Shown here piece by piece: positions 29,712-36,655 of a DNA stretch of 36,655 nt (the stretch's first letter is position 1; every line of letters starts with the position of its first letter). This DNA is from JAFDZV01 sp966128725. GTDB taxonomy: Bacteria > Bacteroidota > Ignavibacteria > OLB7. The notes below the pieces were generated by a model that saw only the letters and a list, made by a program, of their open reading frames with translations, made no database searches and was not told where the DNA came from. The position numbers and the translations under genes are program-made. The stretch covers positions 1 through 36,655 of the forward strand of contig CBHYLN010000041.1 of the NCBI GenBank assembly GCA_966128725.1, given 5' to 3'.

Positions 29712-31772
29712 CTACAGCAATATCAATGCAACCAAACCGCCTACCGCGAACGCGAGCACCCAACTCCCGGCCCAGATCACGAGCCCTTCGCGTGTGCCTC
29801 GCTCCTTCAACATCACCATCAACGACGCGATACATGGCACGAAGAGTGTGATCGTTGTAAGCGCAACAACCACCTGCATCGGCGAAAGCTTCAACTGATA
29901 CAGCCCGGCGGCGCCGAAGTCGCGGCGCACCAGGCCCATCACAAACGCCGTGGATGCCTCCGCGGGAAGCTTCAGCCAGTTCGTGGTGACCGGGGCCAGC
30001 AACCCAACCCACTGATCGAGCAATCCGGTGACCTGCAGAATCGACACCGCCAGCGCGCCCACGAAGAACCAGGGGGCCGCCTCCTTCATGAAGGCAAACG
30101 TCTTCACCCAGGTCTTCTGCAAAACGTTCCGCATACGCGGCACGCGCATCGGCGGCAGATCCAGTAGCAGCGGCGACGAGGTGCCGGGCAGGGCGCGATC
30201 AAGCACCGTGCCGATCGCGATAAACACGGTAAGGATTACAGCGGCGTAGATCAACGTGGCCGTGATCCCGGCCGTTGCAAGAAGCGCGGCGATCACCGCC
30301 AACTGTGCCGAGCATGGGATCGCGAACTGCAGGATTGTTGTGGCAATCCGCTTCTCGCGGTCGGTGCCAAGCAGGCGTGTTGTGATCGTGGCCATGGTAA
30401 CGCATCCGAAGCCGAGAATCAGCGGAATAATTGCGCGCCCGTTCAGCCCAAGCCCGTTCAGCGATCGATCGACAAACGTGGCAAGCCGTGGCAGATAGCC
30501 GGAGTCCTCCAGAAGCGAAAGTGCCAGGTAGAACGCCAGCACCAGGGGCAACAGCAGAAACAGCAGGTACGTAACCGTCATCGAAAACGCCCCGAACTCC
30601 CCGAAGAGCACAATCGCGACAGGTGAGGAAAACTTGTACGTGATGTTGTTGATCCCAACAGCACGGTAGGCTTCCATGGTCGATTGCAACACCGGGTTGG
30701 CGCCCGTGCCGTCCGGGAACGAGAAGGTGCGCGAACCCAGGACGATTTCCTCGCCGGCGGCGTCGGTGCCGACCTTTTCAACGATGATGTCCGTTGCGGT
30801 CACCGTTGCCACCATATCCTTCACAAACGGCTCGAAGTATCGGTTGCCCAGCGTGCCCTCGGTAAAACCCACCACATCCTGGGCAACGAACATCCCAACG
30901 AAGAGGTAGATCGAATACAGCACAACCGCAAGCACCGGGAAGCCCAGTATCGGTGAAACCGACGCACGGCCAAGCATGGCCGACAGAGTGCGGCGCCGTT
31001 CGGTTGCCGTCACCACCGAATCCAGCAGGCGGTTCACACGATTGCGACGTTCAACGTAAATGAACTCCCGATCATCACCCGGCTGAATGCCGTGCCGTTC
31101 GGCGACCACCGCATCGCCTTCCAGCACCATCAGCGCTTCCTCCTGCGATCCAACACGGTCGAGAAGGTCGTGCAGCCGACGGTGCAGCCACGGATCCGAA
31201 TTGCCCGTGCAGACCTGTGTCAGGTGTGCTTCCAGGCGGTCGAACCCGTCGCGACGAATGGCCGTGGTTGGCAGCACCGGAACGCCCAGCCGGTTCGAGA
31301 GCTTCTCGACGTCGATGCTGATGCCGCGTTCGCGCGCCTCGTCCATCATGTTCAGGCACACCACCATGCGCTTGCCCATGTCGATCAGTTGCAACGTCAG
31401 GAACAGATCGCGCTCCAGATGAACCGCGTCCACCACGTTGAGTACCAGATCGGCTTCCAGGATGATGTCGCGTGCAACGCGCTCCTCATCGTTGAACGAG
31501 CTGACGCCGTAGATGCCCGGCGTATCGTACACGGCGAACTTGGGGTGCTCACCGTGTGAAATCTCGACCGTTGTTCCCGGGAAGTTGGATACATCCACGT
31601 ACAGCCCGGTCAGGAAGTTGAAGAACACCGACTTCCCAACATTGGGGTTGCCCACCAGCACCAGTTTCTTCTTTGTCTGGCTCAGGAACCGGGCAGCGCC
31701 TGTATCCACGTGCCGATGCTGCGCGTGCGGCATGGCATCGGTGAGATCCTCGGGTGTAATTCTATCGTTCAT
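29712..31772 (-). CDS. feoB: ferrous iron transporter FeoB
   Basis: The protein has 686 residues. It imports Fe(II) across the inner membrane, driven or gated by an N-terminal GTPase. The GTPase motifs are G1 GNPNVGKS at 41-48, G2 at NFPGTT (63-68), G3 DTPG at 83-86 and G4 NMMD at 141-144. The membrane part has two Gate-type repeats with SVSPILGFPVLAVVLYSIYLF, GFGCVTMATITTRLL, PCSAQLAVIAALLA and the C-terminal VPCIASLMVML. Start ATG 31772 (MNDRITPEDL) follows a pyrimidine-rich leader with no ribosome site. The open frame to 31856 is less likely. It is separated from feoA by 228 bases, longer than usual. Confidence 0.96.
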   Translation of the reverse strand: MNDRITPEDLTDAMPHAQHRHVDTGAARFLSQTKKKLVLVGNPNVGKSVFFNFLTGLYVDVSNFPGTTVEISHGEHPKFAVYDTPGIYGVSSFNDEERVARDIILEADLVLNVVDAVHLERDLFLTLQLIDMGKRMVVCLNMMDEARERGISIDVEKLSNRLGVPVLPTTAIRRDGFDRLEAHLTQVCTGNSDPWLHRRLHDLLDRVGSQEEALMVLEGDAVVAERHGIQPGDDREFIYVERRNRVNRLLDSVVTATERRRTLSAMLGRASVSPILGFPVLAVVLYSIYLFVGMFVAQDVVGFTEGTLGNRYFEPFVKDMVATVTATDIIVEKVGTDAAGEEIVLGSRTFSFPDGTGANPVLQSTMEAYRAVGINNITYKFSSPVAIVLFGEFGAFSMTVTYLLFLLLPLVLAFYLALSLLEDSGYLPRLATFVDRSLNGLGLNGRAIIPLILGFGCVTMATITTRLLGTDREKRIATTILQFAIPCSAQLAVIAALLATAGITATLIYAAVILTVFIAIGTVLDRALPGTSSPLLLDLPPMRVPRMRNVLQKTWVKTFAFMKEAAPWFFVGALAVSILQVTGLLDQWVGLLAPVTTNWLKLPAEASTAFVMGLVRRDFGAAGLYQLKLSPMQVVVALTTITLFVPCIASLMVMLKERGTREGLVIWAGSWVLAFAVGGLVALILL

Positions 31773-32000
31773 CGGAGGGATTTGCCGGAGAAAGAGAGGA
31801 GCAACGCCGAACATGCGGGCGCCGGGATAGCGGAGGCATCGTACGGCGACCAACATTGCGTGGATCCATCGGGCGTATGTGCCACCATGATCCAGCGGTT
31901 GCTGGCTCGGTTATTCATCGATAGTCGGGTCATCATAAGCATCACGGGATTGCCGTGTGTGCTTGTCATCACTGCGAGTGTGCTGTCAACATTGAGCTCG
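31773..32000 (-). other. long feoA-feoB spacer
   Basis: In this 228-base gap between feoA and feoB I see no gene and no clear terminator. The 30 bases before feoB are mostly pyrimidine on the coding strand (TCCTCTCTTTCTCC and CCCTCCG). The long gap could hold a second promoter or an RNA control element. Confidence 0.4.
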
Positions 32001-32240
32001 TTATGCGGGTTCCATCCGCACACCAATTTCGATCGCCAGGCTGCGGCCCAGGGCAATTTCCTGGCGGTTGGTTTCCACCACCACAGTGCCGCCGGGCAGG
32101 CGTTCCATGCAGGTAAAGCTGGCGCCAACCACAAGGCCGATCCGGATACACTGCGAACGCAGTTCCGGGTTGGGTGGCAGCGAGAGGATGGTCCCTCGCC
32201 TTCCACGGCGGGCCGTCAGAAGAGTTTCGGTTGTGCTCAT
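32001..32240 (-). CDS. feoA: ferrous iron transport protein FeoA
   Basis: This 79-residue protein has a compact SH3-like beta-barrel that works with FeoB at the cytosolic membrane face. The family pattern is present: CIRIGLVVGASFTCMERLPGGTVVVETNRQEIALGRSLAIEIGVRM (IGLxxGxxhxxxxxxPGGxxxVxxxxxxIALGRxxAxxIxV). Its ATG overlaps the fur stop as ATGA, so translation is coupled. It is short on the right strand and easily lost among overlapping frames. Confidence 0.88.
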   Translation of the reverse strand: MSTTETLLTARRGRRGTILSLPPNPELRSQCIRIGLVVGASFTCMERLPGGTVVVETNRQEIALGRSLAIEIGVRMEPA

Positions 32241-32836
32241 AGCCCTTCCTCAACCAGATCGAATCGCGGATGATGCTCGGTTACCGCCACAACGGGCATG
32301 TGCCCGGTGTTTGCCGGTGCAGGGGTATTGCTGGCCGGCTGCACGGCGGATACCGTATCGGTTGCGGTTGCCGGGCTGCCATTGCGCCGGCTGCGGCGGC
32401 AGTTGCTGCAGATACCGAAAATCTGGAGTGTATGATAGACACCCTGAAAGTCGTGGAGGTCGCAAATCTGCTTCTGCAGATAGCGCACGCTGCCGTTGGG
32501 GAACTCGGTGATCGTGCCGCATTTCGTGCATACCATGTGATCGTGGCATGCACGATCCATCGTCTTCTCGTATTGAGCGAAGTCACCCGGGGCGAACATG
32601 TACCGCGAAACCAGCCCGCACTGATGCAGCAGCGTAAGGGTTTTGTAGACCGTTGCGCGCGACACCTTGCTCCCTTCGGCGCGAAGCTGCAGGTACAGCG
32701 AGTCGGCGTCGAAATGATCGTCGTTCTTCAGAACCTGCGCCAGCACTTCGAACCGCTCGGATGTAATCCGATAGTTCCCTTCGCGGAGAAACTCGGTAAA
32801 CTGCTCGCGAGCGCGCTTTTCGGTCGTTGGGAGCAT
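32237..32836 (-). CDS. fur: Fur-family transcriptional regulator
   Basis: This 199-residue metal-sensing repressor probably controls the feo operon that it heads. Features: a winged helix with TSERFEVLAQVLKNDDHFDADSLYLQLRAEGSKVSRATVYKTLTLL (about 25-70); the metal-site region HDHMVCTKCGTITEF (His98, His100, Cys103, Cys106); and the second structural zinc pair CSNC (Cys143, Cys146). The last 50 residues (151-199) form a low-complexity Ala/Pro/Thr-rich tail not usual for Fur. Start ATG 32836 is preceded by TTG 32842, which could serve instead. Fur, Zur and PerR cannot be told apart by motif alone, but linkage to feoAB favours iron. A promoter and palindrome lie just upstream. Confidence 0.93.
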   Translation of the reverse strand: MLPTTEKRAREQFTEFLREGNYRITSERFEVLAQVLKNDDHFDADSLYLQLRAEGSKVSRATVYKTLTLLHQCGLVSRYMFAPGDFAQYEKTMDRACHDHMVCTKCGTITEFPNGSVRYLQKQICDLHDFQGVYHTLQIFGICSNCRRSRRNGSPATATDTVSAVQPASNTPAPANTGHMPVVAVTEHHPRFDLVEEGL

Positions 32837-32849
32837 TAGCAATGCTTAT

Positions 32850-32864
32850 TTAGACTGAGTCTTA
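32850..32864. promoter_or_regulatory. 7-1-7 palindrome, candidate Fur operator
   Basis: TTAGACT-G-AGTCTTA is a 7-1-7 inverted repeat with one mismatched pair, the symmetry known for Fur-family operators. It ends 14 bases before the fur ATG and begins at the expected transcription start of the promoter at 32871-32902. The base sequence differs from the E. coli Fur box, so it would be a lineage-specific site. Confidence 0.55.
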
Positions 32865-32870
32865 ACATGG

Positions 32871-32902
32871 CAAACTTAGTTAGCCACGCAGACCTGCACA
32901 AG
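32871..32902 (-). promoter_or_regulatory. Bacteroidota-type promoter of the fur-feoAB operon
   Basis: Read leftward, CTTG (32902-32899) stands 20 bases before TAAGTTTG (32878-32871). This matches the Bacteroidota consensus TTTG-N19-21-TAnnTTTG except for one base in the -33 element. The predicted start is about 32864, inside the palindrome at 32850-32864. Confidence 0.65.
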
Positions 32903-33154
32903 CGAAGAAGCTCTGCGAACAGTAAGAGACAGTAATGCCGGTTGCGGACGAACCACCACCACGACCACACACGTCTGCAAATCATCCTTCGAACTCACCC
33001 CATCGGGCGATCCATCTCACCCGCTGATGCCCCGATGTTGCAATCGTCGCCGAAGCGCTTTGGCGTGGCCGGGTGATTGCAATCGCCGATGAGCGGTTGC
33101 ATGCCTGGCGTGGCGGAAACGAAGCATACATACAGAGAAACGATGGAGAAGATC

Positions 33155-35284
33155 ATGCAACGATTACTGGCAACACTGGTGCTGCTTGCCGTGATGACGG
33201 CAACAACGCAGGCGCAATGGCTGCCGACTTCCGGGCCCGAGGGGGGCACGATCCATGCGCTTGCCTGCGACGGGGCCGCGGTGCTGGTTACCGGGTGGGG
33301 CGGTACGATGTATCGAGGTGACGGAAACGAATGGATTCGTATCAACGATGTGCATCCGCAACGCCTGGCCGCGCTTGATGGCGTGTTCCTGGTATCCGCC
33401 CCCAACGGCATGCACCGCTCCACCGATGGTGGCCGTACGTGGTCGGCCACCGGGCTGAACGATGGGCCGTATGCGATCTCGAGCAACAGCAACGGGGTGT
33501 TCGCCGCGTCGGCACACGACGTCGTGCGCTCGAGCGATCTGGGCGAATCCTGGGCCAGCGTTCGGCACTTCGACAACGATACCGTTGTGGTGGGCATGGT
33601 GGCGCGTGAGTCCGGATTGTACGCTCACATAATGGTGGCCGATGCCGCCGTGCTGCTGCGTTCGACGGACGACGGCGCCTCCTGGACCAATATCTCCGGC
33701 GATCTGCCGGATGGTGACTGGATGCTGGCTGTTGAGGCCTACGGCGATACCGTTGCCCTGGCCCAAAGCGGATACGGCGTCTGGCGCACAACAACCATGG
33801 GAAACCATTGGGAGCAGGTGAACGATGGCCTCTTCGTGGGCGAGGACGCGCCCGAAGTTCAGCAGCTCGCCTATCTCAACGGCGTGCTCTGGGCTACCAC
33901 CGATCGTGGTGTCTATAAACTTGTTGGTGATGCCTGGACCAAGGTAAGCGATGATCGTTGGGCCTATCTGGCAAGCGTTCGAGGGCGCAGCGACGGCGGG
34001 ATCCTTCTGGGCACGGCCGACGGCGTGTTCAGTGGCGGAACCGACGGGCAGGACTGGGAGTCGCTGAACGACGGGTTGCGCATGATGCATATCAACGCAA
34101 TGGTCGCCGATGGTGATGCCGCCATTGTCGCCTCGTCGGAGTCGGTGTACCGCACCGATGATCTGGGCGCAACCTGGGAAACCGTGGCGCGGTTTGGTGC
34201 CCGCCAGTTTGCGCGTACCGGCAGCGCCGTATTCGCGCTGCTTGATGGCTCAACAGGTTCCGGTCTGGCGCGCACCACCGATGGTGGCCGTACGTGGATG
34301 AACCTGAACGATCGCATCGGCGAGGAGGCTGATCGGCTGTCCGCCGTGGCGGCTTCAGGGGATACGCTGTACGCGGCAACCGCCGGCTCGCTGTTCTGGG
34401 ACGCCAACGTTGGCGCCAATGCGGGGGTGTTGCGCTCCGATGACAACGGTGAATCCTGGGTCGAGGCCAACAACGGCCTGCCGCGTTCCAACGATACGGC
34501 CGTGGCGTCGGTATCGGCGATTGTTGCCGATGGCGGTCATCTTGCCGCTCTGGTTGAGGACAGCGTGTACTACTCGCTCGACGGCGGCGCCAACTGGGCC
34601 GCGAGTGATCTCGCCATCGATCTCAACTATCTCCCGACTCCAATGATCGCCGTGGGCGGAACCTTCTACCTCGGCAACGACAACCGTGTGTTCAGTTCCA
34701 CCGATAACGGAAAAACCTGGACCGAGGAAGCCCTGGAAATGGATCCGAACAGCACGATCAGCGATCTGGCGGTGATGGATGGTGCCGTGGTGGCCGTTGC
34801 CACCCGGAACTACCTCGATCCGGCTGATGCAGGCACCGAAGCGTGGATGACATGGAATGGCGGCTGGATGGATATCAGCGACCGCTTCGTGAACGGTGTG
34901 CCCTTTGTTGGCCTGTTGCAGGTTGGCCGCACCGTGCTGGGCGGAACTCGCAATGCAAGCGTCTGGCGTACCACGCCGGAGTACCTGCGGGGCGATCAGG
35001 CAGGCGTAGCCCGCGATAACACGGTTCGCTTCAAGCTTTCGGCGACGCCGAACCCGACCAACGGCGAAGCCACCGTGTTCTTTGCCATCGAATCACACGC
35101 CAGCGTCAGGCTGGAGTTGATAAACGCGGCCGGGCAAACCATGCGCGTGCTGTTCACCGGCGAGTTGGATGCCGGCGAACACGAGGTGCGATTTGATGCG
35201 CGCGATTTGCCGTCGGGCCTGTGGTATTACCGGCTGAGCGTGGATAACCACGTGGCTGTTGGCAAGCTGGTGAAGGATCGCTGA
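33155..35284 (+). CDS. secreted Asp-box beta-propeller protein with T9SS C-terminal sorting domain
   Basis: The protein has 709 residues. GGAGAA lies 4 bases before ATG 33155, which begins MQRLLATLVLLAVMTATTQA and is cut before QWLPTSGPEGG. The body has about nine Asp-box turns (STDGGRTW, SSDLGESW, STDDGASW, TTTMGNHW, TDDLGATW, TTDGGRTW, SDDNGESW, SLDGGANW, STDNGKTW). The C-terminal 80 residues (ATPNPTNGEATVFFAIESHASVRLELINAAGQ ... LPSGLWYYRLSVDNHVAVGKLVKD) are a T9SS type A sorting domain. It is a paralogue of the 702-residue protein at 11862-13970: the same mature start (QW.PT.GP.GG), repeat style and length. The surface ligand or partner is unknown. Confidence 0.88.
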   Translation: MQRLLATLVLLAVMTATTQAQWLPTSGPEGGTIHALACDGAAVLVTGWGGTMYRGDGNEWIRINDVHPQRLAALDGVFLVSAPNGMHRSTDGGRTWSATGLNDGPYAISSNSNGVFAASAHDVVRSSDLGESWASVRHFDNDTVVVGMVARESGLYAHIMVADAAVLLRSTDDGASWTNISGDLPDGDWMLAVEAYGDTVALAQSGYGVWRTTTMGNHWEQVNDGLFVGEDAPEVQQLAYLNGVLWATTDRGVYKLVGDAWTKVSDDRWAYLASVRGRSDGGILLGTADGVFSGGTDGQDWESLNDGLRMMHINAMVADGDAAIVASSESVYRTDDLGATWETVARFGARQFARTGSAVFALLDGSTGSGLARTTDGGRTWMNLNDRIGEEADRLSAVAASGDTLYAATAGSLFWDANVGANAGVLRSDDNGESWVEANNGLPRSNDTAVASVSAIVADGGHLAALVEDSVYYSLDGGANWAASDLAIDLNYLPTPMIAVGGTFYLGNDNRVFSSTDNGKTWTEEALEMDPNSTISDLAVMDGAVVAVATRNYLDPADAGTEAWMTWNGGWMDISDRFVNGVPFVGLLQVGRTVLGGTRNASVWRTTPEYLRGDQAGVARDNTVRFKLSATPNPTNGEATVFFAIESHASVRLELINAAGQTMRVLFTGELDAGEHEVRFDARDLPSGLWYYRLSVDNHVAVGKLVKDR

Positions 35285-35302
35285 CCGGGGGAGGTGTCTA
35301 TG

Positions 35303-35376
35303 CCCCATGGCCCTGTCCGGGGCTGCTCGGCCTGGCGCCGGGTAGTTCCCTGCGTGACCGGGCCATGGGGCCCCGG
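35303..35376. other. large inverted repeat with competing pairing
   Basis: CCCCATGGCCC at 35303-35313 pairs perfectly with GGGCCATGGGG at 35360-35370. CCGGGGC at 35317-35323 can pair with GCCCCGG at 35370-35376, which crosses the first helix in pseudoknot-like order. It starts 19 bases after the T9SS gene stop. There is no T-run. It may be a structured 3' end. Confidence 0.6.
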
Positions 35377-35448
35377 CGGGCAACTTCGCATGAAAATCAC
35401 CCGCCCGTATCACCCGATGGTATGACCCGACTCATACCAACCCAGAGC

Positions 35449-35456
35449 TAGGTTTG
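35449..35456 (+). promoter_or_regulatory. Bacteroidota-type -7 promoter box
   Basis: TAGGTTTG matches TAnnTTTG exactly and lies 59 bases before ATG 35515. I see no TTG or TTTG 19-21 bases upstream, so the assignment rests on the -7 box alone. Confidence 0.45.
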
Positions 35457-35459
35457 AAC

Positions 35460-35472
35460 ATGAACGAACGAT
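35460..35472 (+). repeat. 13-base leader repeat, copy 1
   Basis: ATGAACGAACGAT occurs here and again at 35774-35786. Each copy lies in the short leader of a gene (43 bases before 35515 and 30 bases before 35816). Confidence 0.7.
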
Positions 35473-35514
35473 GCTGACCTCGCTCAATAATCAGAGAAGC
35501 AACGGAGCGACGCG

Positions 35515-35763
35515 ATGGAGCATACAGGAAATACCAGCCAGACCAACGGAACACTGTACGTGATCCGGATTCAGGAGAAGCTCGAGCAGGGCTGGGAGGA
35601 ATGGTTCAACGGCATGACAATGGTAATCGACGAGGCTGGCACACAGCTCTCCGGGTTACTGCCCGATCAGTCGGCATTGCATGGTGTTATCGCAACCATC
35701 CACCGTCTCGGTCTGCGGCTGGTATCGGTCTCACAGGGAAACGACGAACAGGCACAGGGCTGA
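35515..35763 (+). CDS. conserved small protein with ALHG motif
   Basis: The protein has 82 residues and starts at ATG 35515. It has the pattern YVIRIQEKLEQGWEEWFNGMTMVIDEAG-T-LSGLLPDQSALHGVIATIHRLGLRLVSV. From memory this is a widespread uncharacterised small family in environmental bacteria: Y-x-I-R-V-Q-x-x-L-x-x-x-W-x-x-W-F-x-G, then D-Q-x-A-L-H-G. It is soluble and cytosolic, with no signal or Cys. The beta-alpha order suggests a single small domain. Function is unknown. Both this gene and the next lipoprotein carry the same 13-base leader repeat. Confidence 0.75.
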   Translation: MEHTGNTSQTNGTLYVIRIQEKLEQGWEEWFNGMTMVIDEAGTQLSGLLPDQSALHGVIATIHRLGLRLVSVSQGNDEQAQG

Positions 35764-35773
35764 CCCGCGCCGA

Positions 35774-35786
35774 ATGAACGAACGAT
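35774..35786 (+). repeat. 13-base leader repeat, copy 2
   Basis: The second exact copy of ATGAACGAACGAT lies 11 bases after the stop of the small protein gene and 30 bases before the lipoprotein ATG. Confidence 0.7.
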
Positions 35787-35815
35787 CAATCTGACACTAT
35801 ACAACAGCTGAGAAC

Positions 35816-36301
35816 ATGAATCTGCGAAAGACAACGATGATGATGCTTGCGATGCTGATGACGGCCAGTCTTGCGCTGACCGGATGTTTGCAGGGTGAAT
35901 CGCCAAGCGGACCCGGATCCGAAGCCGTGCTGCGTGCGCGCATCAACGGTGATCTCTGGACGGCTGTGCTGCCGGCTGGAACCCGCCTTGTGCCTCCCTA
36001 CGAGATTACGCTCGTGGGATCGGGAAACGGAAACTCCGTTGCCATCAATGTAATGGCCGATGCGGCCGGCACCTACCCGATGGGTGGTGTTGGAAGCGAG
36101 TCGTGGGCCAGCATTCGATGGAATCAGAAGGAATACACAACCAAGGAGCTGGGCTGCTCGGGCAAGGTTGTGATTCATGAATACGATGAGGACTCCAAGC
36201 AGCTTACAGGAACATTCTCGTTCCTGGCGAAGAACAGCCTCGGCGAATCGATTTCGGTTACCGAGGGCACATTCAGCAAGGTGCGCTGGAGCGAGCAGTA
36301 G
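35816..36301 (+). CDS. lipoprotein, DUF6252-like beta-sandwich
   Basis: The protein has 161 residues. MNLRKTTMMMLAMLMTASLALTGC is a lipoprotein signal with Cys at residue 24. The mature part (LRARINGDLWTAVL, then GSGNGNSVAINVMADAAGTYPMG, and C-terminal QLTGTFSFLAKNSLGESISVTEGTFSKVRW) fits a family found in Bacteroidota lipoproteins annotated as DUF6252/DUF5025-like: an immunoglobulin-like beta-sandwich ending in TxGxFxxV. It probably faces the periplasm or cell surface. Function is unknown. Confidence 0.7.
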   Translation: MNLRKTTMMMLAMLMTASLALTGCLQGESPSGPGSEAVLRARINGDLWTAVLPAGTRLVPPYEITLVGSGNGNSVAINVMADAAGTYPMGGVGSESWASIRWNQKEYTTKELGCSGKVVIHEYDEDSKQLTGTFSFLAKNSLGESISVTEGTFSKVRWSEQ

Positions 36302-36655
36302 CAGAAGCGTATCGCCGCCAATGAGGGCTGATGAGACATGATGGATGAGTGGTCGCCGATGTGAGGAAGGTGATCGTGATGAGGGATGTGCTGGGGTGCC
36401 GTGGCAATACCGGATTGTTCGAGATGTGTGGCAGAGGGGTGTTGTGAGTGGGACGGGGAGTTGGCTATCCGGTAGCTGTGCGGCAAACGTGCTGAGGTTG
36501 AGGCAGGGATTGAGGATGATGAAGAGGGGCGGTGCCGGGATCTGAGGAGATGGATGGGAAGATGTTTGAGTGGGATTGGCCGGTGACGGTCGCGCGTGCC
36601 GGCCGATTCCACAAGACCTGGTGCCGAGTGATGAAGGGGTGTTGTGGGCGACGTG
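36302..36655. other. gene-free tail of the window with purine-rich strand
   Basis: I see no credible gene. The plus strand is rich in G and A with recurring GATGAGG and GGGGTGTTGTG-like words (36410-36655). The long open frame on the minus strand overlaps the lipoprotein end and is rich in His, Ser and Pro, so it is probably chance. Confidence 0.4.

Larger units (their letters stand above)
32837..33154. other. divergent intergenic region between fur and the T9SS propeller gene
   Basis: This 318-base gap has the fur promoter and palindrome at the left. At the right lie two near-identical 12-mers, TTGCAATCGTCG at 33038-33049 and TTGCAATCGCCG at 33077-33088, the second part of a GATTGCAATC palindrome. 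I see no gene. I found no TAnnTTTG box for the rightward gene. Confidence 0.5.

Noticed and set aside
36175..36612. Possible 145-codon minus-strand gene at the window end
   Set aside because: Overlaps the lipoprotein and is His/Ser/Pro-rich low-complexity sequence.
1..36655. tRNA, rRNA, CRISPR array, insertion sequence or prophage
   Set aside because: I saw no tRNA-like TTCGANTCC arm with matching acceptor, no regular repeat-spacer pattern, no transposase or integrase, and no terminal inverted repeats.

Overview
The window looks like a chromosomal segment from a GC-rich, free-living member of the Bacteroidota/Chlorobiota superphylum. A Kapabacteria-like or Ignavibacteria-like lineage is my best guess; this is inference, not a database result. 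Support: two large secreted proteins end in type IX secretion (T9SS) C-terminal sorting domains; at least three intergenic regions carry the Bacteroidota -7 promoter box TAnnTTTG; there are many Sec/lipoprotein signal peptides; and there is a divergent MqnA-like (futalosine-route menaquinone) protein beside complex I genes. I see no tRNA, rRNA, CRISPR array, insertion sequence or prophage. Most of the window is ordinary, densely packed chromosome.

Layout. 1-6 kb: the end of a YyaL-type thioredoxin-domain protein, a small secreted protein, a WaaE-like glycosyltransferase, a DUF1844 protein, NAD kinase and a thioredoxin-like lipoprotein closed by a good terminator. Opposite them lie ispD and a membrane protein, translationally coupled, then a nicotinamidase (pncA). 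6-10.7 kb: a secreted unknown, then nuoG-nuoH-nuoI, a detached complex I module whose two spacers both hold hairpins. 10.7-14 kb: an ADP-ribosylglycohydrolase converging on a 702-residue T9SS beta-propeller protein, with two tandem hairpins between them. 14.3-21.9 kb: a large TPR/winged-helix/BTAD regulator, acetate kinase, the MqnA-like protein overlapping an amidohydrolase with a C-terminal carbohydrate-binding-like domain, and phosphoglycerate mutase. 22-28.3 kb: envelope genes, namely two tandem paralogous exported proteins, an outer-membrane-type protein divergent from a secreted VWA protein, and two lipoproteins. 28.3-29.4 kb: a gene-poor stretch with one tiny helix-turn-helix gene and a candidate operator array. 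29.4-32.9 kb: an iron-uptake operon, fur-feoA-feoB plus a small cysteine-rich protein, with a recognisable promoter and operator-like palindrome. 33-36.7 kb: a second T9SS beta-propeller protein, a conserved 82-residue protein and a lipoprotein.

How the genes fit together: the nuo genes and the MqnA-like protein point to menaquinone-based respiration; ackA and gpmA are central carbon metabolism; nadK and pncA are NAD(P) metabolism; the fur-feo operon couples Fe(II) uptake to iron sensing. The most interesting parts are the Cys-rich protein closing the feo operon, the small HTH gene with its array of repeats, the operon-internal hairpins in nuo, and the amidohydrolase fusion. I found no clearly new multi-gene defence or mobile system.
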